DNA from: Vicinamibacterales bacterium
GTDB taxonomy: Bacteria; Acidobacteriota; Vicinamibacteria; Vicinamibacterales; UBA823
Direction of reading: 5' to 3'
DNA: 64,000 nt
Assembly: GCA_036012125.1 (NCBI GenBank)
Contig: DASCOS010000025.1
Span: 1 to 64,000 of the forward strand
Position numbers and translations under genes: made by a program. The notes below the pieces were generated by a model, which ran no database searches, was not told the origin of the DNA, and saw only the letters and a list, made by a program, of their open reading frames with translations. Numbering within the stretch: the stretch's first letter is position 1; every line of letters begins with the position of its first letter. Shown piece after piece: positions 54,971-64,000 of this stretch.

Positions 54971-56626
54971 TCACATCCCGTCGTACTGCGGACCTCCTCC
55001 ACCTTCCGGCGGAACCCAGTCGATGATCTGATACGGATCAATGATGTCACAAGCTTTGCAGTGAACGCAGTTTGATGCATTAATCTGCAACCGTAAATCG
55101 TCCCCAACTTCCACCATCTCATATACGTTAGCCGGACAGAACCGAATACAGGGGTTCCCATATTCTTCACGACAACGTGTACGGCAGATATCTAAGTCTT
55201 GAACTAATAGGTGTGCTGGCTGGTCTTCTTCGTGGCGCGTTCCTGAAAAATGTACATTTGTTAGGCGATCGAACGTCAATTTTCGGTCAACAGGGGCTTT
55301 AATGGAGTTACGAGTCGCTCCATTCAGCCCATGGTAAACCGCCATCGTCTGCATTCGCTTATGACCGATAAGATTCGGCACCGGATCGCGGAACCACCAA
55401 CCCCGTGCTAGTAACGACAGTCCAGCAAAAGCAAGTCCAGCTATTAGTCCATGCCCAAAACCCTGATGTACGTTGCGTACAGGATACATTTCTCGTCGAA
55501 CAGGGCCATCATCGACTAAGGTCTGGAACGCCTGCAACCTGACAGCCGATGGATCACTTGCCAGCACAGCATCGAGTGCCACCTGCGCCGCATAAATGCC
55601 TGTCCACATTGCAAGATGGATCCCCTTTAGACGCAGAGAGTTCAGAAATCCCACAGCATCGCCAACCAGTAATGCACCGTCGATGTAGTATTTCGGCACC
55701 GCATGCCACCCACCCTCCGGCAGAGCCTTCGCTCCGTACCTTAACAATTGGCCATCAGCAAGCAGACCTGATAACAAGGGGTGACACTTTAACCGCTGGA
55801 ACGCCATGTGTGGATCAAACAAGGGATCTTGATAATCGAGACCGGTCACGAAACCTAGGGACACCCGGTCAGGTGCCAAGCCATATATAAAGCCACCACC
55901 GAACTCCTCGGAACGGAGTGGGTATCCGAGGGTGTGCATTACAGTCCCGGGTTTGACCCTACCAGTCGGGACCTCCCAGAGCTCCTTGATCCCAAGAGCG
56001 TAACTTTGGGGTTGCGAAGCAGCGTCAAGCCGAAACCGTCGCAAGACCGTCTTTGATAAGTTTCCTCGCACGCCATCAGCAAAAATCGTTACCGCAGCAC
56101 GAATGTCAACTCCGGGCTCAAAGTTCGACTTTCGTTCACCCCCTCGATCAACTCCACGATCACCTGTACGGACACCCACGACGCGGTCGCCGTTATAAAG
56201 CACCTCAGTAGCAGCGAAACCGTTAATCACATCTACGCCGGAAGACTCCGCTTGCTCAGCTAGCCACTTTACAAACCGGTTCAAAGAGATAATGTAACAA
56301 CCATGGTTCTTGAGTGGAGGCGGCGTGAAAGGGAACCGGATCGCGCGCTTCTCAGTCAAGAACAAGAGCCGATCCTCGTGCACCGCTGGCCCTAGCGGTG
56401 CGCCGAGTGATTCAAAGTCTGGAAGAAGATGGTGGAGCGCACTTGGATCGAACACAGCACCAGATAACATGTGTGACCCGCTATCCCTAGACTTCTCCAG
56501 CACGGTAATGGCCAGTGGGGTGCCACCCCGAGACTTCTGCAACTGTGCCAGATGCAAGGCTGCAGATATGCCCGCTGGGCCACCACCGACGATCAGGACG
56601 TCGACCTCAACCGTTTCGCGCCTCAA
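54971..56626 (-). CDS. Electron transfer flavoprotein-ubiquinone oxidoreductase
   Basis: 551 residues. FAD-binding GGGPAGISAALHLAQLQ opens the protein, and GDAVGFLNSLRLKGIHLAMW marks the second FAD region. The C-terminal ferredoxin domain has C-x3-C-x7-C-x3-CP (CRTRCREEYGNPCIRFCPAN) and CVHCKACDI. It moves electrons from reduced ETF to membrane quinone. It overlaps etfA by four bases. Together with etfB and etfA it forms a complete module serving acyl-CoA dehydrogenases. Confidence 0.94.
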   Translation of the reverse strand: MRRETVEVDVLIVGGGPAGISAALHLAQLQKSRGGTPLAITVLEKSRDSGSHMLSGAVFDPSALHHLLPDFESLGAPLGPAVHEDRLLFLTEKRAIRFPFTPPPLKNHGCYIISLNRFVKWLAEQAESSGVDVINGFAATEVLYNGDRVVGVRTGDRGVDRGGERKSNFEPGVDIRAAVTIFADGVRGNLSKTVLRRFRLDAASQPQSYALGIKELWEVPTGRVKPGTVMHTLGYPLRSEEFGGGFIYGLAPDRVSLGFVTGLDYQDPLFDPHMAFQRLKCHPLLSGLLADGQLLRYGAKALPEGGWHAVPKYYIDGALLVGDAVGFLNSLRLKGIHLAMWTGIYAAQVALDAVLASDPSAVRLQAFQTLVDDGPVRREMYPVRNVHQGFGHGLIAGLAFAGLSLLARGWWFRDPVPNLIGHKRMQTMAVYHGLNGATRNSIKAPVDRKLTFDRLTNVHFSGTRHEEDQPAHLLVQDLDICRTRCREEYGNPCIRFCPANVYEMVEVGDDLRLQINASNCVHCKACDIIDPYQIIDWVPPEGGGGPQYDGM

Positions 56627-57600
56627 GGTAAACTCTCCAGTTCAGAAATTATTGCAGGCACAATTTCGAACAAGTCACCCACCACACCATAGTCTGCAAT
56701 CTCAAAAATAGGCGCATCAGCATCTTTGTTAATCGCAACGATCGTCCTAGCGCCCTTCATACCTACAACATGCTGGATCGCACCTGACAAACCAACTGCA
56801 AAATAGAGAGTCGGCGCCACCGTCTGGCCGGAACTTCCTACCTGACGGTCCATCGGCAGCCAGCCCATGTCGCAAATCGGGCGTGAAGCTGCAATCTCAG
56901 CACCCAGCACGGCAGACAGACGCTGAACCAACTGGAGATGCTCTTCGCTTTTAATACCTCGGCCGACCGCGACGATCCGGTCTGCCTGCGATAGATCCAC
57001 CACCTGTTTTGCCTCTTGAAATGCAGGCTCCGGGCGCTGCCGCAGTGCGGCGGCTTCAAAAATCACAGGAACAGTTCGTCTTGGCGCTGAGGTGTCACCG
57101 TAAACAAGAGTATCCGCGCTGATCGCGCCATTTTGGAACGTAACGATGTGTGGCGGCGGCCCCAGGGCCACCACGTCAGCCATCAACTTACCTTGAAACA
57201 TAGGACGACTGAAGATCAGGTTGTCGTCCCGACGCACCGCACAAACACAATCGGTGATTAGAGCGCGGTCGAGTGCCCCGGCCAGCGCTGGCACGAAATC
57301 TCTAGATTGATAGGTATGGGAAAATACAACAAGCTCAGGCGACTCAGCTTCGATTAGCAAGGTTAGGGCACGTACAAAGCCATCGGCCGTGTACTGCTCA
57401 AGCGCATCCTTATCGAGTACAAGTACCTCGGCCACATCAGCCGTGGCAAGTTCTTCTGCAGTTCTGTCCAAACGGACACCGAGAATCGCAACCTTGACCT
57501 TGCCACCAATCTGCTGCGCTCCCGCTAGAGCTTCCCAACTCCCGCGGTTTAGCGCTCCATCCCTCTGCTCGGCAATAACAAGAATCATTTTGGCATCCAA
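56623..57600 (-). CDS. etfA: Electron transfer flavoprotein alpha subunit
   Basis: 325 residues. N-terminal alpha domain ([20 protein letters not shown]) and the C-terminal FAD domain with [60 protein letters not shown] and [20 protein letters not shown] are canonical. It pairs with EtfB and passes electrons to the oxidoreductase encoded next. Confidence 0.96.
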   Translation of the reverse strand: MDAKMILVIAEQRDGALNRGSWEALAGAQQIGGKVKVAILGVRLDRTAEELATADVAEVLVLDKDALEQYTADGFVRALTLLIEAESPELVVFSHTYQSRDFVPALAGALDRALITDCVCAVRRDDNLIFSRPMFQGKLMADVVALGPPPHIVTFQNGAISADTLVYGDTSAPRRTVPVIFEAAALRQRPEPAFQEAKQVVDLSQADRIVAVGRGIKSEEHLQLVQRLSAVLGAEIAASRPICDMGWLPMDRQVGSSGQTVAPTLYFAVGLSGAIQHVVGMKGARTIVAINKDADAPIFEIADYGVVGDLFEIVPAIISELESLP

Positions 57601-57629
57601 TGGATGCTAATTAATGTGCTCACGCCCCA

Positions 57630-58391
57630 TCACAGCACCCGTGCTTCATCCCGTAGCAGCCTCACTAGCTTCTTGGCAGCCTCCGAAGAAGTTCCATCAA
57701 CAAAGTGTGTCTGCTTTTCCTTTTCTGGTGGATACAGCGCTACGATTCGCTGACGTGCCTCACCAGGTGCTACAGCCTGAATAGTCCGAATTTCCTTCTT
57801 TTTAGCAGCCATGATGCCCTTCAGGGTGGCATACCGTAACTGGTTGATCCCACTCTGAATCGTCAGTAGCGCAGGCATCGGCAACGCAACCCACTGGAAC
57901 CATCCGCCCTCGAGTTCACGCTTGACTCTAACTGCGTCATCACTGACTTCAATATCCATCACGATGGTAGCGTGCGGCAAACCCAGAAGTGCAGATAAGA
58001 TGATGCCGGTCTGGGCAAAGCCATGATCATCAGATTGGAGGCCTGTGAGTACAAGAGAGGCCTCCTCAAACTTGATGGCGGCGGCAAGCGCCTGAGCAAC
58101 ACCGAACGCATCTATTCGCGCGGTATCATCACTGACAACGTGAATGGCTCGATCTGCACCTCGAGCCAACCCTTCACGAATAACCTGAGTCACCCGAGCT
58201 GGCCCCATCGAGCAGACTATCACTTCACCGCCATGCTTCTCTTTAAGACGTAGCGCGGCTTCGAGCGCGTAAGAGTCTGGCTCGTTCATCTCAAAGCTAG
58301 CATCCTGTTCTCGGACCCAAGTCCCCTGAGCATCAACTTGGAATGGCCAATCACGGGTGAGCACCTGCTTAATGCAGACAATAATGTTCAT
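57630..58391 (-). CDS. etfB: Electron transfer flavoprotein beta subunit
   Basis: 253 residues. NIIVCIKQVLTRDWPFQVDA, MNEPDSYALEAALRLKEKHG and VLTGLQSDDHGFAQTGIILS are EtfB motifs, including the AMP-binding region. First gene of etfB-etfA-ETF-QO. Confidence 0.96.
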   Translation of the reverse strand: MNIIVCIKQVLTRDWPFQVDAQGTWVREQDASFEMNEPDSYALEAALRLKEKHGGEVIVCSMGPARVTQVIREGLARGADRAIHVVSDDTARIDAFGVAQALAAAIKFEEASLVLTGLQSDDHGFAQTGIILSALLGLPHATIVMDIEVSDDAVRVKRELEGGWFQWVALPMPALLTIQSGINQLRYATLKGIMAAKKKEIRTIQAVAPGEARQRIVALYPPEKEKQTHFVDGTSSEAAKKLVRLLRDEARVL

Positions 58392-58463
58392 GTTGTTAAT
58401 TAGCGCGGATGCGCAACGAGAAGACTAAACGAATGATGACCCTGTAGCGTTCAATGGGATCGA

Positions 58464-59705
58464 CTACGAATCGCACCGTTTGAAGAGAAGTACAGCGTTC
58501 GTACCCCCGAACCCAAACGAATTCGACAACGCATACCTAATCAACGCAGGACGTGCCAATCCCGACACATAGTCAAGGTCACAGTCAGGGTCGGGGGTAT
58601 CAAGATTAATCGTCGGCGGGAGCGTTTGTCGTCGAACAGCCAAAGCGGTGATACCAGCTTCCAAACCACCCGCCGCACCCAGTAAATGCCCAGTCATCGA
58701 CTTGGTTGAGGATACAGCTAGTTTGCTGGCTTGACCGCCGAAAACGTTCTTAATCGCCAATGTCTCCAATTTATCGTTGTAGGGAGTCGAGGTGCCGTGC
58801 GCATTAATGTAATCGACTTGGTCTGGGGGACACTCCCCGCGTGCCAGTGCCGCCCGTATAGCTCTCACCGCCCCATCGGCATCTTCGGAGGGCGCCGTCA
58901 CGTGGAAGGCATCTCCCGACATCCCGTAACCAACTAGCTCCGCGTACAACGGGGCCTTCCTCGCTATTGCCTGCTCGTATTCCTCAAGAATGACGACTCC
59001 CGCACCCTCACCCATAACGAACCCATCACGATCACGGTCAAACGGACGACTCGCACGCTCGGGCTCGTCGTTCCTCTTAGACAAAGCTCTCATCGCCGCG
59101 AAACCACCAACGCCGAGTGGTGTGATGGCTGCCTCAGAACCACCCGCAATCATTACATCAGCTGCGCCTCGACTGATGATTTCAAACGCGTCACCGACCG
59201 CGTGAGCAGAGGCCGAACAGGCAGTGACCGTCGCAGAATTGGGCCCCTTAGCCCCAAAACGGATCGAAACCTGTCCAGCAGCAAGATTAATGATGACTGA
59301 CGGAATAAAGAATGGTGAAATTTTTCTCGGACCGTCCTTGAGTAACGACCGATGCTCGCGTTCGATGGCACTGAACCCTCCTATGCCAGACGCGATGAAG
59401 ACTCCAACCCGCTCAGCAATCTCCGGCGTAACTTCTAAACCGGCATCGCGAACCGCAAACTCGGCGGCAGCAATAGCGTATTGAATGAAGACGTCCATCT
59501 TCTTGACGTCCTTCTTGGCGATAAACTGCAAGGGGTCGAAGTTCTTGACCTCCCCTGCAATGCGTGTCGAGAACTCAGACGCGTCAAATCGGGTTATAGA
59601 CCCGATACCACTACGCCCAGCGCAAAGCGCCTCCCAGTTCTCCTCCGTGCCAACTCCTAACGACGACACGAGTCCAACGCCGGTGACAACAACTCGCCTC
59701 TTCAC
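58464..59705 (-). CDS. fabF: 3-oxoacyl-[acyl-carrier-protein] synthase II
   Basis: 413 residues. The active-site Cys lies in SATVTACSASAHAVGDA, and the His pair in NAHGTSTPYNDKLE and STKSMTGHLLGAAGG. FGFGGTNAVLLFKR is the C-terminal signature. It elongates acyl-ACP with malonyl-ACP. Last gene of the fatty-acid operon. Confidence 0.96.
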   Translation of the reverse strand: MKRRVVVTGVGLVSSLGVGTEENWEALCAGRSGIGSITRFDASEFSTRIAGEVKNFDPLQFIAKKDVKKMDVFIQYAIAAAEFAVRDAGLEVTPEIAERVGVFIASGIGGFSAIEREHRSLLKDGPRKISPFFIPSVIINLAAGQVSIRFGAKGPNSATVTACSASAHAVGDAFEIISRGAADVMIAGGSEAAITPLGVGGFAAMRALSKRNDEPERASRPFDRDRDGFVMGEGAGVVILEEYEQAIARKAPLYAELVGYGMSGDAFHVTAPSEDADGAVRAIRAALARGECPPDQVDYINAHGTSTPYNDKLETLAIKNVFGGQASKLAVSSTKSMTGHLLGAAGGLEAGITALAVRRQTLPPTINLDTPDPDCDLDYVSGLARPALIRYALSNSFGFGGTNAVLLFKRCDS

Positions 59706-59729
59706 ACAGCCTCCGCGTGTCTACAGGCG

Positions 59730-59972
59730 CTACTTCTTGGCCTTGGAGTGCGTCTCGATATAGTCAACGGCTTCCTTCACTCGAGTGATCTTCTCCGCAT
59801 CCTCATCAGGAATCTCGATATTGAACTCTTCTTCCAGCGCCATGACCAGCTCGACTGTGTCGAGCGAATCCGCTCCTAGATCATCGACAAAGGAAGCATC
59901 CGGGGTTACTTCCTCCTCACCAACGCCGAGTTGCTCCACAATGATGCCCTTGACTTTGTCCGTGACGACCAT
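59730..59972 (-). CDS. acpP: Acyl carrier protein
   Basis: 80 residues. The phosphopantetheine attachment motif [20 protein letters not shown] holds the modified Ser. Acidic overall, as usual. Lies between fabG and fabF, 24 bases from fabF. Confidence 0.97.
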   Translation of the reverse strand: MVVTDKVKGIIVEQLGVGEEEVTPDASFVDDLGADSLDTVELVMALEEEFNIEIPDEDAEKITRVKEAVDYIETHSKAKK

Positions 59973-59981
59973 TCACACCTC

Positions 59982-60722
59982 CTACATGTACATTCCACCG
60001 TTAACACCTACAACCTGCCCAGTAATATACGATGCCTCGTCGGATGCAAGAAACCTTACCGCATGTGCGACTTCGGCGGGAGTGCCCATCCGGCCAAGCG
60101 GCACCAATGACTGCCAGTCGTCCCGACCTTTACTACCGAGAGCCCGTGTCATATCAGTGTCGATCAATCCAGGCGCTACAACGTTTGCCGTAACACCACG
60201 AGAGGCAACTTCTTTGGCTACCGCTTTGGTAAAGCCGATTAAACCAGCTTTCGACGCAGCGTAACTCGCCTGACCCGCATTACCCATCTGTCCCACTACA
60301 GAACTGATCGTGATAATGCGACCGAATCGCTGCCGTATCATAGGGCGAAGGACTGCCTGAACACATGTGAAAACGGCCGTAAGATTCGTCGTCAGAACGT
60401 CGTCCCAATCCTTTCGCTGCAGACGAAGTAATAGCTGGTCACGAGCGATTCCAGCATTCGCTACCAAAACATCGATTCTTCCTAACCTCTTCACCACATC
60501 ACTAACCAGATTACGAACAGCATCAGGTTCAGTCACATCGAGACTCGCAAGTTCGGCTCGGCCTCCTGACGCTAAAATCGTCGCTACCGTCTCCTCAGCA
60601 TGTTGCGCGCGCGCGGCGGCGACAACCATACAGCCAGCCTCAGCGAGTTGTTCGGCGACCGCACGCCCAATACCACGCGATGCGCCCGTAACAATTGTCA
60701 CACGGTCACCTATTTTCGTCAT
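59982..60722 (-). CDS. fabG: 3-oxoacyl-[acyl-carrier-protein] reductase
   Basis: 246-residue short-chain dehydrogenase. NADP site TGASRGIGRAVAEQLAEAGC, NAG motif VLVANAGIARD, catalytic Ser in ISSVVGQMGN and YAASKAGLIGFTKA. Ends with SYITGQVVGVNGGMYM, usual for FabG. Reduces beta-ketoacyl-ACP. Confidence 0.96.
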   Translation of the reverse strand: MTKIGDRVTIVTGASRGIGRAVAEQLAEAGCMVVAAARAQHAEETVATILASGGRAELASLDVTEPDAVRNLVSDVVKRLGRIDVLVANAGIARDQLLLRLQRKDWDDVLTTNLTAVFTCVQAVLRPMIRQRFGRIITISSVVGQMGNAGQASYAASKAGLIGFTKAVAKEVASRGVTANVVAPGLIDTDMTRALGSKGRDDWQSLVPLGRMGTPAEVAHAVRFLASDEASYITGQVVGVNGGMYM

Positions 60723-60772
60723 GCAATCACCCGGCAGTCTCTAGCAAGAGACCGTTCCCTCAACCGTTGGGA

Positions 60773-61699
60773 CTATCCAATTAACTCCTTAGCGTGGTTC
60801 AACGTGGGTAACGTATCCACCGCAACCGCCCGAAGAGCACGGTCAATTTTCTTCATCAGCCCGGTTAACACCGAACCCGGCCCCACCTCAACATACGTGC
60901 GACTACCATCCGATGCAAGACGTCTAATAACTTGCTCCCATAACACGGGCGAAGCGATCTGCTGAATAAGCGCATCAATCGAAGCCTGAGCATCGCGTTT
61001 AGGCTCAGCATCAACATTAGCTACGACCGGAATGCGGGGATCGGTTGCACTCAGCCTTCGTAATTCCGGCGCCAGCCGATCTGCCACAGGCTGCATCAGG
61101 GCACAGTGAAATGGCGCGCTCACCGTCAACGAAATGACACGTTTCGCGCCCATCCTTTTTGCCACTTCACCGGCACGATGTACGGCCTCACGGTCGCCAG
61201 CAATCACGACTTGCCGAGGAGCATTTAAGTTGGCGGGCGCGACAACCTCACCGTTGCCCGACTCATCGCACGCCTGCTTGACGCTACTAGCATCTAAACC
61301 CAGTATGGCAGACATCGCACCAGCCCCAACAGGCACAGCCTCCTGCATATATCTACCCCGACGCTTCACGATACCCAGTGCGTCTGCAAACGCTATCGTA
61401 CCTGCAGCCACATGTGCGGAGTACTCACCTAGGCTATGCCCGGCGACGCACGTCGGCCTCAGACCACGCTCAATTAATCCTCGATACATTGCGACACTCA
61501 CTGTCAGAATGGCCGGTTGAGCATTCTCAGTCAACGTTAAGTGTTCTTCTGGACCTTCAAAACAAAGCCTACTGAGTGACTCGCCGAGCACTTCATCGGC
61601 CTCCTCAAAAGTAGTGCGACACTCAGGATACGCGTTCACAAGATCGCGGCCCATACCCACACATTGTGACCCCTGCCCTGGAAAGATAAACGACAACAT
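60773..61699 (-). CDS. fabD: Malonyl CoA-acyl carrier protein transacylase
   Basis: 308 residues from ATG 61699. It opens FIFPGQGSQCVGMGRDLV; the active Ser is in VAGHSLGEYSAHVAAG, and the catalytic His in SAPFHCALMQP. Loads malonyl onto ACP. The gap of about 220 bases to rpmF is where plsX and fabH usually lie, but neither is present. Confidence 0.96.
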   Translation of the reverse strand: MLSFIFPGQGSQCVGMGRDLVNAYPECRTTFEEADEVLGESLSRLCFEGPEEHLTLTENAQPAILTVSVAMYRGLIERGLRPTCVAGHSLGEYSAHVAAGTIAFADALGIVKRRGRYMQEAVPVGAGAMSAILGLDASSVKQACDESGNGEVVAPANLNAPRQVVIAGDREAVHRAGEVAKRMGAKRVISLTVSAPFHCALMQPVADRLAPELRRLSATDPRIPVVANVDAEPKRDAQASIDALIQQIASPVLWEQVIRRLASDGSRTYVEVGPGSVLTGLMKKIDRALRAVAVDTLPTLNHAKELIG

Positions 61700-61918
61700 C
61701 TCTAATTTCTCAACCAACCAACTACTGCTGTGAGTAAGTGGTTTCGAGCACGGTAACCTGAGAGCTGTTTCACGCCTACTGGACCGGTTACATTCACAAT
61801 GCGCACATTCGGCGACTTATAACCTACGCGCTGTTTGATCTTGTCACGGGAGGCATTGCTCCCCGATCAACATGAAATACTCAGAGTCTCCACGCTCAGA
61901 TCTTGAAATGGTCCCCGC
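61700..61918. other. Intergenic gap where plsX and fabH are expected
   Basis: About 220 bases between rpmF and fabD. It contains a short hairpin (GGGAG-GCATTG-CTCCC at 61848-61863, no T tail) and a TTATAA hexamer on the minus strand near 61820. I see no coding remnant of plsX or fabH. Confidence 0.4.
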
Positions 61919-62101
61919 TTACGACTCGTCGATTTCACGAATCGGGCGGCCTCTATAGTATCCACAGTGCGGACAGACCTTATGCGGCGGCTTCATCTCA
62001 TGACACTGCGGGCACTCTCCCATCGGAGGCACCGACAGCGCATCGTGCGTTCGTCGTTTGGCGGTACGCGACTTTGAATGTCTCCGTTTCGGATTCGGCA
62101 T
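61919..62101 (-). CDS. rpmF: 50S ribosomal protein L32
   Basis: 60 residues beginning MPNPKRRHSKSRTAKRRTHD, with a zinc ribbon (CPQC, then CPHCGYYRGR) of the zinc-containing L32 type. ATG 62101 has AAGGAG six bases upstream; TTG and ATG codons at 62107 and 62104 precede it. Downstream of the YceD gene, as in most bacteria. Confidence 0.95.
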   Translation of the reverse strand: MPNPKRRHSKSRTAKRRTHDALSVPPMGECPQCHEMKPPHKVCPHCGYYRGRPIREIDES

Positions 62102-62128
62102 CATCAACTCCTTACTCGATCACTTACG

Positions 62129-62656
62129 TTATTTCGAAGACTTTCCTTTCAGTAGTCCATCAAGAGCAGCTAATCTCGGATCACGCCATTTGATCGAGCA
62201 TTTACAATCGGTAAAATTAAGATTCTTGCCGCAAGCAGTACAAAGCCCGCGGCAACCTTCCTGGCAAAGTGGCTTCATCGGCAATGCCAAATAGAACTGT
62301 TCGGCCATGAGTTGTCGGAGATCGATCTGATCGTCGCGATAAAAGGCTACCGTTAAATCTTCATCGCCGATCTCCACGTCATTCGTCCCAGTGTTCAGCG
62401 CTTCAGAGACGTAGCGAAGGTCGAACGCCACGTCCAACTCTGTGTCACACAACTCTCCACACCGACAGCATTGCACTCGAAGCCTCGTAGCAAGATGACC
62501 TGCCAATTGATACCAATTACGGATCTTCTCGACATCGCACACTAGCTCTACGGGTTTGCCGACGGTGAATTCGTCAGTTGCCTTAAAAGCCGACGGTGGA
62601 TAGGTCCGTTCAAGGCGAACACGAGGTTCGCTCAGAGTCTTGAGATCCAATAGCAT
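62129..62656 (-). CDS. YceD/DUF177 family protein
   Basis: 175 residues. Cys pairs in VQCCRCGELCDTELDVAF and LCQEGCRGLCTACGKNLN are the family's metal-binding signatures. YceD is linked to 23S rRNA accumulation and sits upstream of rpmF in many genomes; the same order is seen here. Confidence 0.9.
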   Translation of the reverse strand: MLLDLKTLSEPRVRLERTYPPSAFKATDEFTVGKPVELVCDVEKIRNWYQLAGHLATRLRVQCCRCGELCDTELDVAFDLRYVSEALNTGTNDVEIGDEDLTVAFYRDDQIDLRQLMAEQFYLALPMKPLCQEGCRGLCTACGKNLNFTDCKCSIKWRDPRLAALDGLLKGKSSK

Positions 62657-62731
62657 CTGGCAGCCTACACAAGCGGTTCCGAACCCGAGATTTTAACACG
62701 AATGGCAGAATATTCACCGTGCTTGTACGCC

Positions 62732-63784
62732 TCACACCAACTCAACCCAAGGTTTTGGAATGAACAGTCGTTCGTAAAGACTCACCGCAAACCGATCGGT
62801 CATACCAGCGAGGAAATCCCGCGCCGCAGTATCAATGCCCTCAGTCGCTACTATACCCTCGTCAAGGAAGGCTTTAGGTTGCTCATGTACTTTTTCCCAA
62901 AGGCCTCCAAGAATCCCCGATGCCTTTTTGAACTCAACTGTTGCATCGCTGTTCTCATACACCGCCTCGAATAGAAATGCTCGAAGGGCGAGCAGCGCAT
63001 CCAAGACTTCTTCGCTCATTCGTACCCGGTCGAGCTCTGCCTGCATCGTTTGAAGTATTACATCGGTCACGAGTCGACTGATCCGCTCAGATTTGGTGCC
63101 CCCTAGAAGCGCTATCGGCTTGGCTGGAAGGTCCGCCTCCGCTAGGAGACCCGCTCGTAAGGCATCGTCGATGTCGTGATTCACATATGCAATCATGTCA
63201 GCAACACGCGCTACCTGCCCCTCAAGCGCCGTTACCCGATCTGTATCCGCTGCACCTACCGGTGCACCATGCTTTCCCTTCGAGTGTTTGGCAATTCCGT
63301 CCCGCACTTCCCAAGTCAAATTGAGACCTTGACCATCGTTTTCTAGTCGATCCACGATGCGTAAACTTTGTTCGTAATGATTAAATCCGCTGGGAATGAG
63401 TTCCCGTAACACTCGCTCACCAGCATGTCCAAAAGGTGTGTGACCTAGGTCGTGTCCTAGTGCAATGGCCTCAGTCAGCTCTTCATGCAGACGAAGAGCT
63501 TTCGAAACGGTTCGCGCGATCTGGGAGACCTCAAGTGTGTGTGTCAGGCGTGTGCGGTAGTGATCTCCAGCTGGTGAAAAGAACACCTGCGTCTTATGCT
63601 TCAATCGACGAAACGCCTTACAATGCACGATACGGTCACGGTCGCGTTGAAATGCAGGACGGATCGGATCCTCAGCTTCGTCTTGAGGCCGCCCTTTACT
63701 TGCATCACTCTTGGAGGCCTGAGGGGCAAGAAACTCATGTTCGCGCGCTTCAAGTCCTTCTCTTATCGTAGCCATCTCGTTCAT
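62732..63784 (-). CDS. Deoxyguanosinetriphosphate triphosphohydrolase-like protein
   Basis: 350 residues of the HD superfamily. The metal site is visible as RLTHTLEVSQIARTVSKAL, then LGHDLGHTPFGHAGERVL. FQRDRDRIVHCKAFRRLKHK is the classic dGTPase-like opening. It probably hydrolyses dNTPs to nucleosides plus tripolyphosphate. ATG 63775 is an alternative start. Downstream of deoB and upstream of yceD on the same strand. Confidence 0.9.
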   Translation of the reverse strand: MNEMATIREGLEAREHEFLAPQASKSDASKGRPQDEAEDPIRPAFQRDRDRIVHCKAFRRLKHKTQVFFSPAGDHYRTRLTHTLEVSQIARTVSKALRLHEELTEAIALGHDLGHTPFGHAGERVLRELIPSGFNHYEQSLRIVDRLENDGQGLNLTWEVRDGIAKHSKGKHGAPVGAADTDRVTALEGQVARVADMIAYVNHDIDDALRAGLLAEADLPAKPIALLGGTKSERISRLVTDVILQTMQAELDRVRMSEEVLDALLALRAFLFEAVYENSDATVEFKKASGILGGLWEKVHEQPKAFLDEGIVATEGIDTAARDFLAGMTDRFAVSLYERLFIPKPWVELV

Positions 63785-63816
63785 CTCACACGCTTAAGCC
63801 CTGGCCGACTTACTGA

Positions 63817-64000
63817 CTATGCCCCTAGTGCGATCTCGCTGAGAAAGCTCATGCCCGACGCGAGCGGTTTCAATCCAAGGCCTTCAGCAATTGTTTGACC
63901 GACATCGGCGAAGCTCGATCGGGTCCCCACGTTCGTGCCAGCACGAACCGACGATCCGGAAATAAGAACGGGCACATACTCACGCGAGTGATCCGTACTT
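63817..64000 (-). CDS. deoB: Phosphopentomutase (C-terminal part, runs off window)
   Basis: The last ~60 codons read TDHSREYVPVLISGSSVRAG, then NVGTRSSFADVGQTIAEGLG and SGMSFLSEIALGA before TAG at 63817. This is the DeoB C-terminus, with the metal-binding Asp/His (TDHSREYVP). Phosphopentomutase interconverts ribose 1- and 5-phosphates, including deoxy forms. The start is outside the window. Confidence 0.85.
   Translation of the reverse strand, partial: STDHSREYVPVLISGSSVRAGTNVGTRSSFADVGQTIAEGLGLKPLASGMSFLSEIALGA

Noticed and set aside
61848-61863. Hairpin GGGAG/CTCCC as rpmF terminator
   Set aside because: Only a five-base stem and no T tract on either strand.

Overview
The window reads as a chromosomal segment of a diderm, probably aerobic heterotrophic bacterium of roughly 53-55% GC. 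An LptE lipoprotein, a DUF5916 outer-membrane-type protein and ETF-ubiquinone oxidoreductase point to a Gram-negative envelope and a quinone respiratory chain. BshC, paired TPR and FG-GAP proteins, DUF5916 and the quinoprotein suggest Acidobacteriota. That assignment is inference; no rRNA is present. No phage, insertion sequence, CRISPR array or rRNA was found, and no gene-free gap exceeds 300 bases.

Layout. 1-9.2 kb: 5' end of a PQQ-type quinoprotein, tRNA-Leu, a DUF5916 protein, an enoyl-CoA hydratase, a C-terminal remnant of a YyaL/DUF255 protein, pheA, pcm, a zinc-ribbon micro-protein, a ferredoxin, a Tat-exported PLP aldolase-like protein and pdxJ. 9.2-9.8 kb holds two gene tails that look 5'-truncated. 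9.9-14.6 kb: MarR regulator, FtsB-like protein, a TPR/haem lipoprotein, then a TPR protein and an FG-GAP protein on the other strand.

14.9-22.1 kb is the most distinctive region: six tightly packed minus-strand genes. In transcription order they encode an MFS permease, a QueG/reductive-dehalogenase-like Fe-S protein, a UbiD decarboxylase, an HpaB-type flavin hydroxylase, a signal-less NMT1-like binding-fold protein and a LigB-family protein in which the second metal-ligand His reads as Gln. Together they look like an uncharacterised aromatic-acid catabolic operon: uptake, reductive step, decarboxylation, hydroxylation, ring cleavage. Upstream lie a frameshifted NHL-repeat gene, an MscS channel, tRNA-Cys and tRNA-Gly.

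24.1-45.3 kb: cysS, ribF, a PhnP-like hydrolase, DUF1844, mazG, an orphan TupA-like lipoprotein, carB, carA and a PEGA pseudokinase overlapping carA, then bshC, xdhC, hrcA-grpE-dnaJ (no dnaK), rsmE, a Ser/Thr kinase with a zinc ribbon, ilvE and recX. 45.4-64 kb is largely housekeeping: alaS, an S4 protein, rpsT, holA-lptE-leuS, an HDAC-like deacylase with a DUF374 acyltransferase, etfB-etfA-ETF-QO, a fatty-acid operon yceD-rpmF-fabD-fabG-acpP-fabF lacking plsX and fabH, a dGTPase-like gene, and the C-terminus of deoB.

Several genes have TATAAT or TATACT exactly seven bases before an ATG and no Shine-Dalgarno sequence, which suggests leaderless mRNAs are common here. Others have good AAGGAG or GAGG sites.
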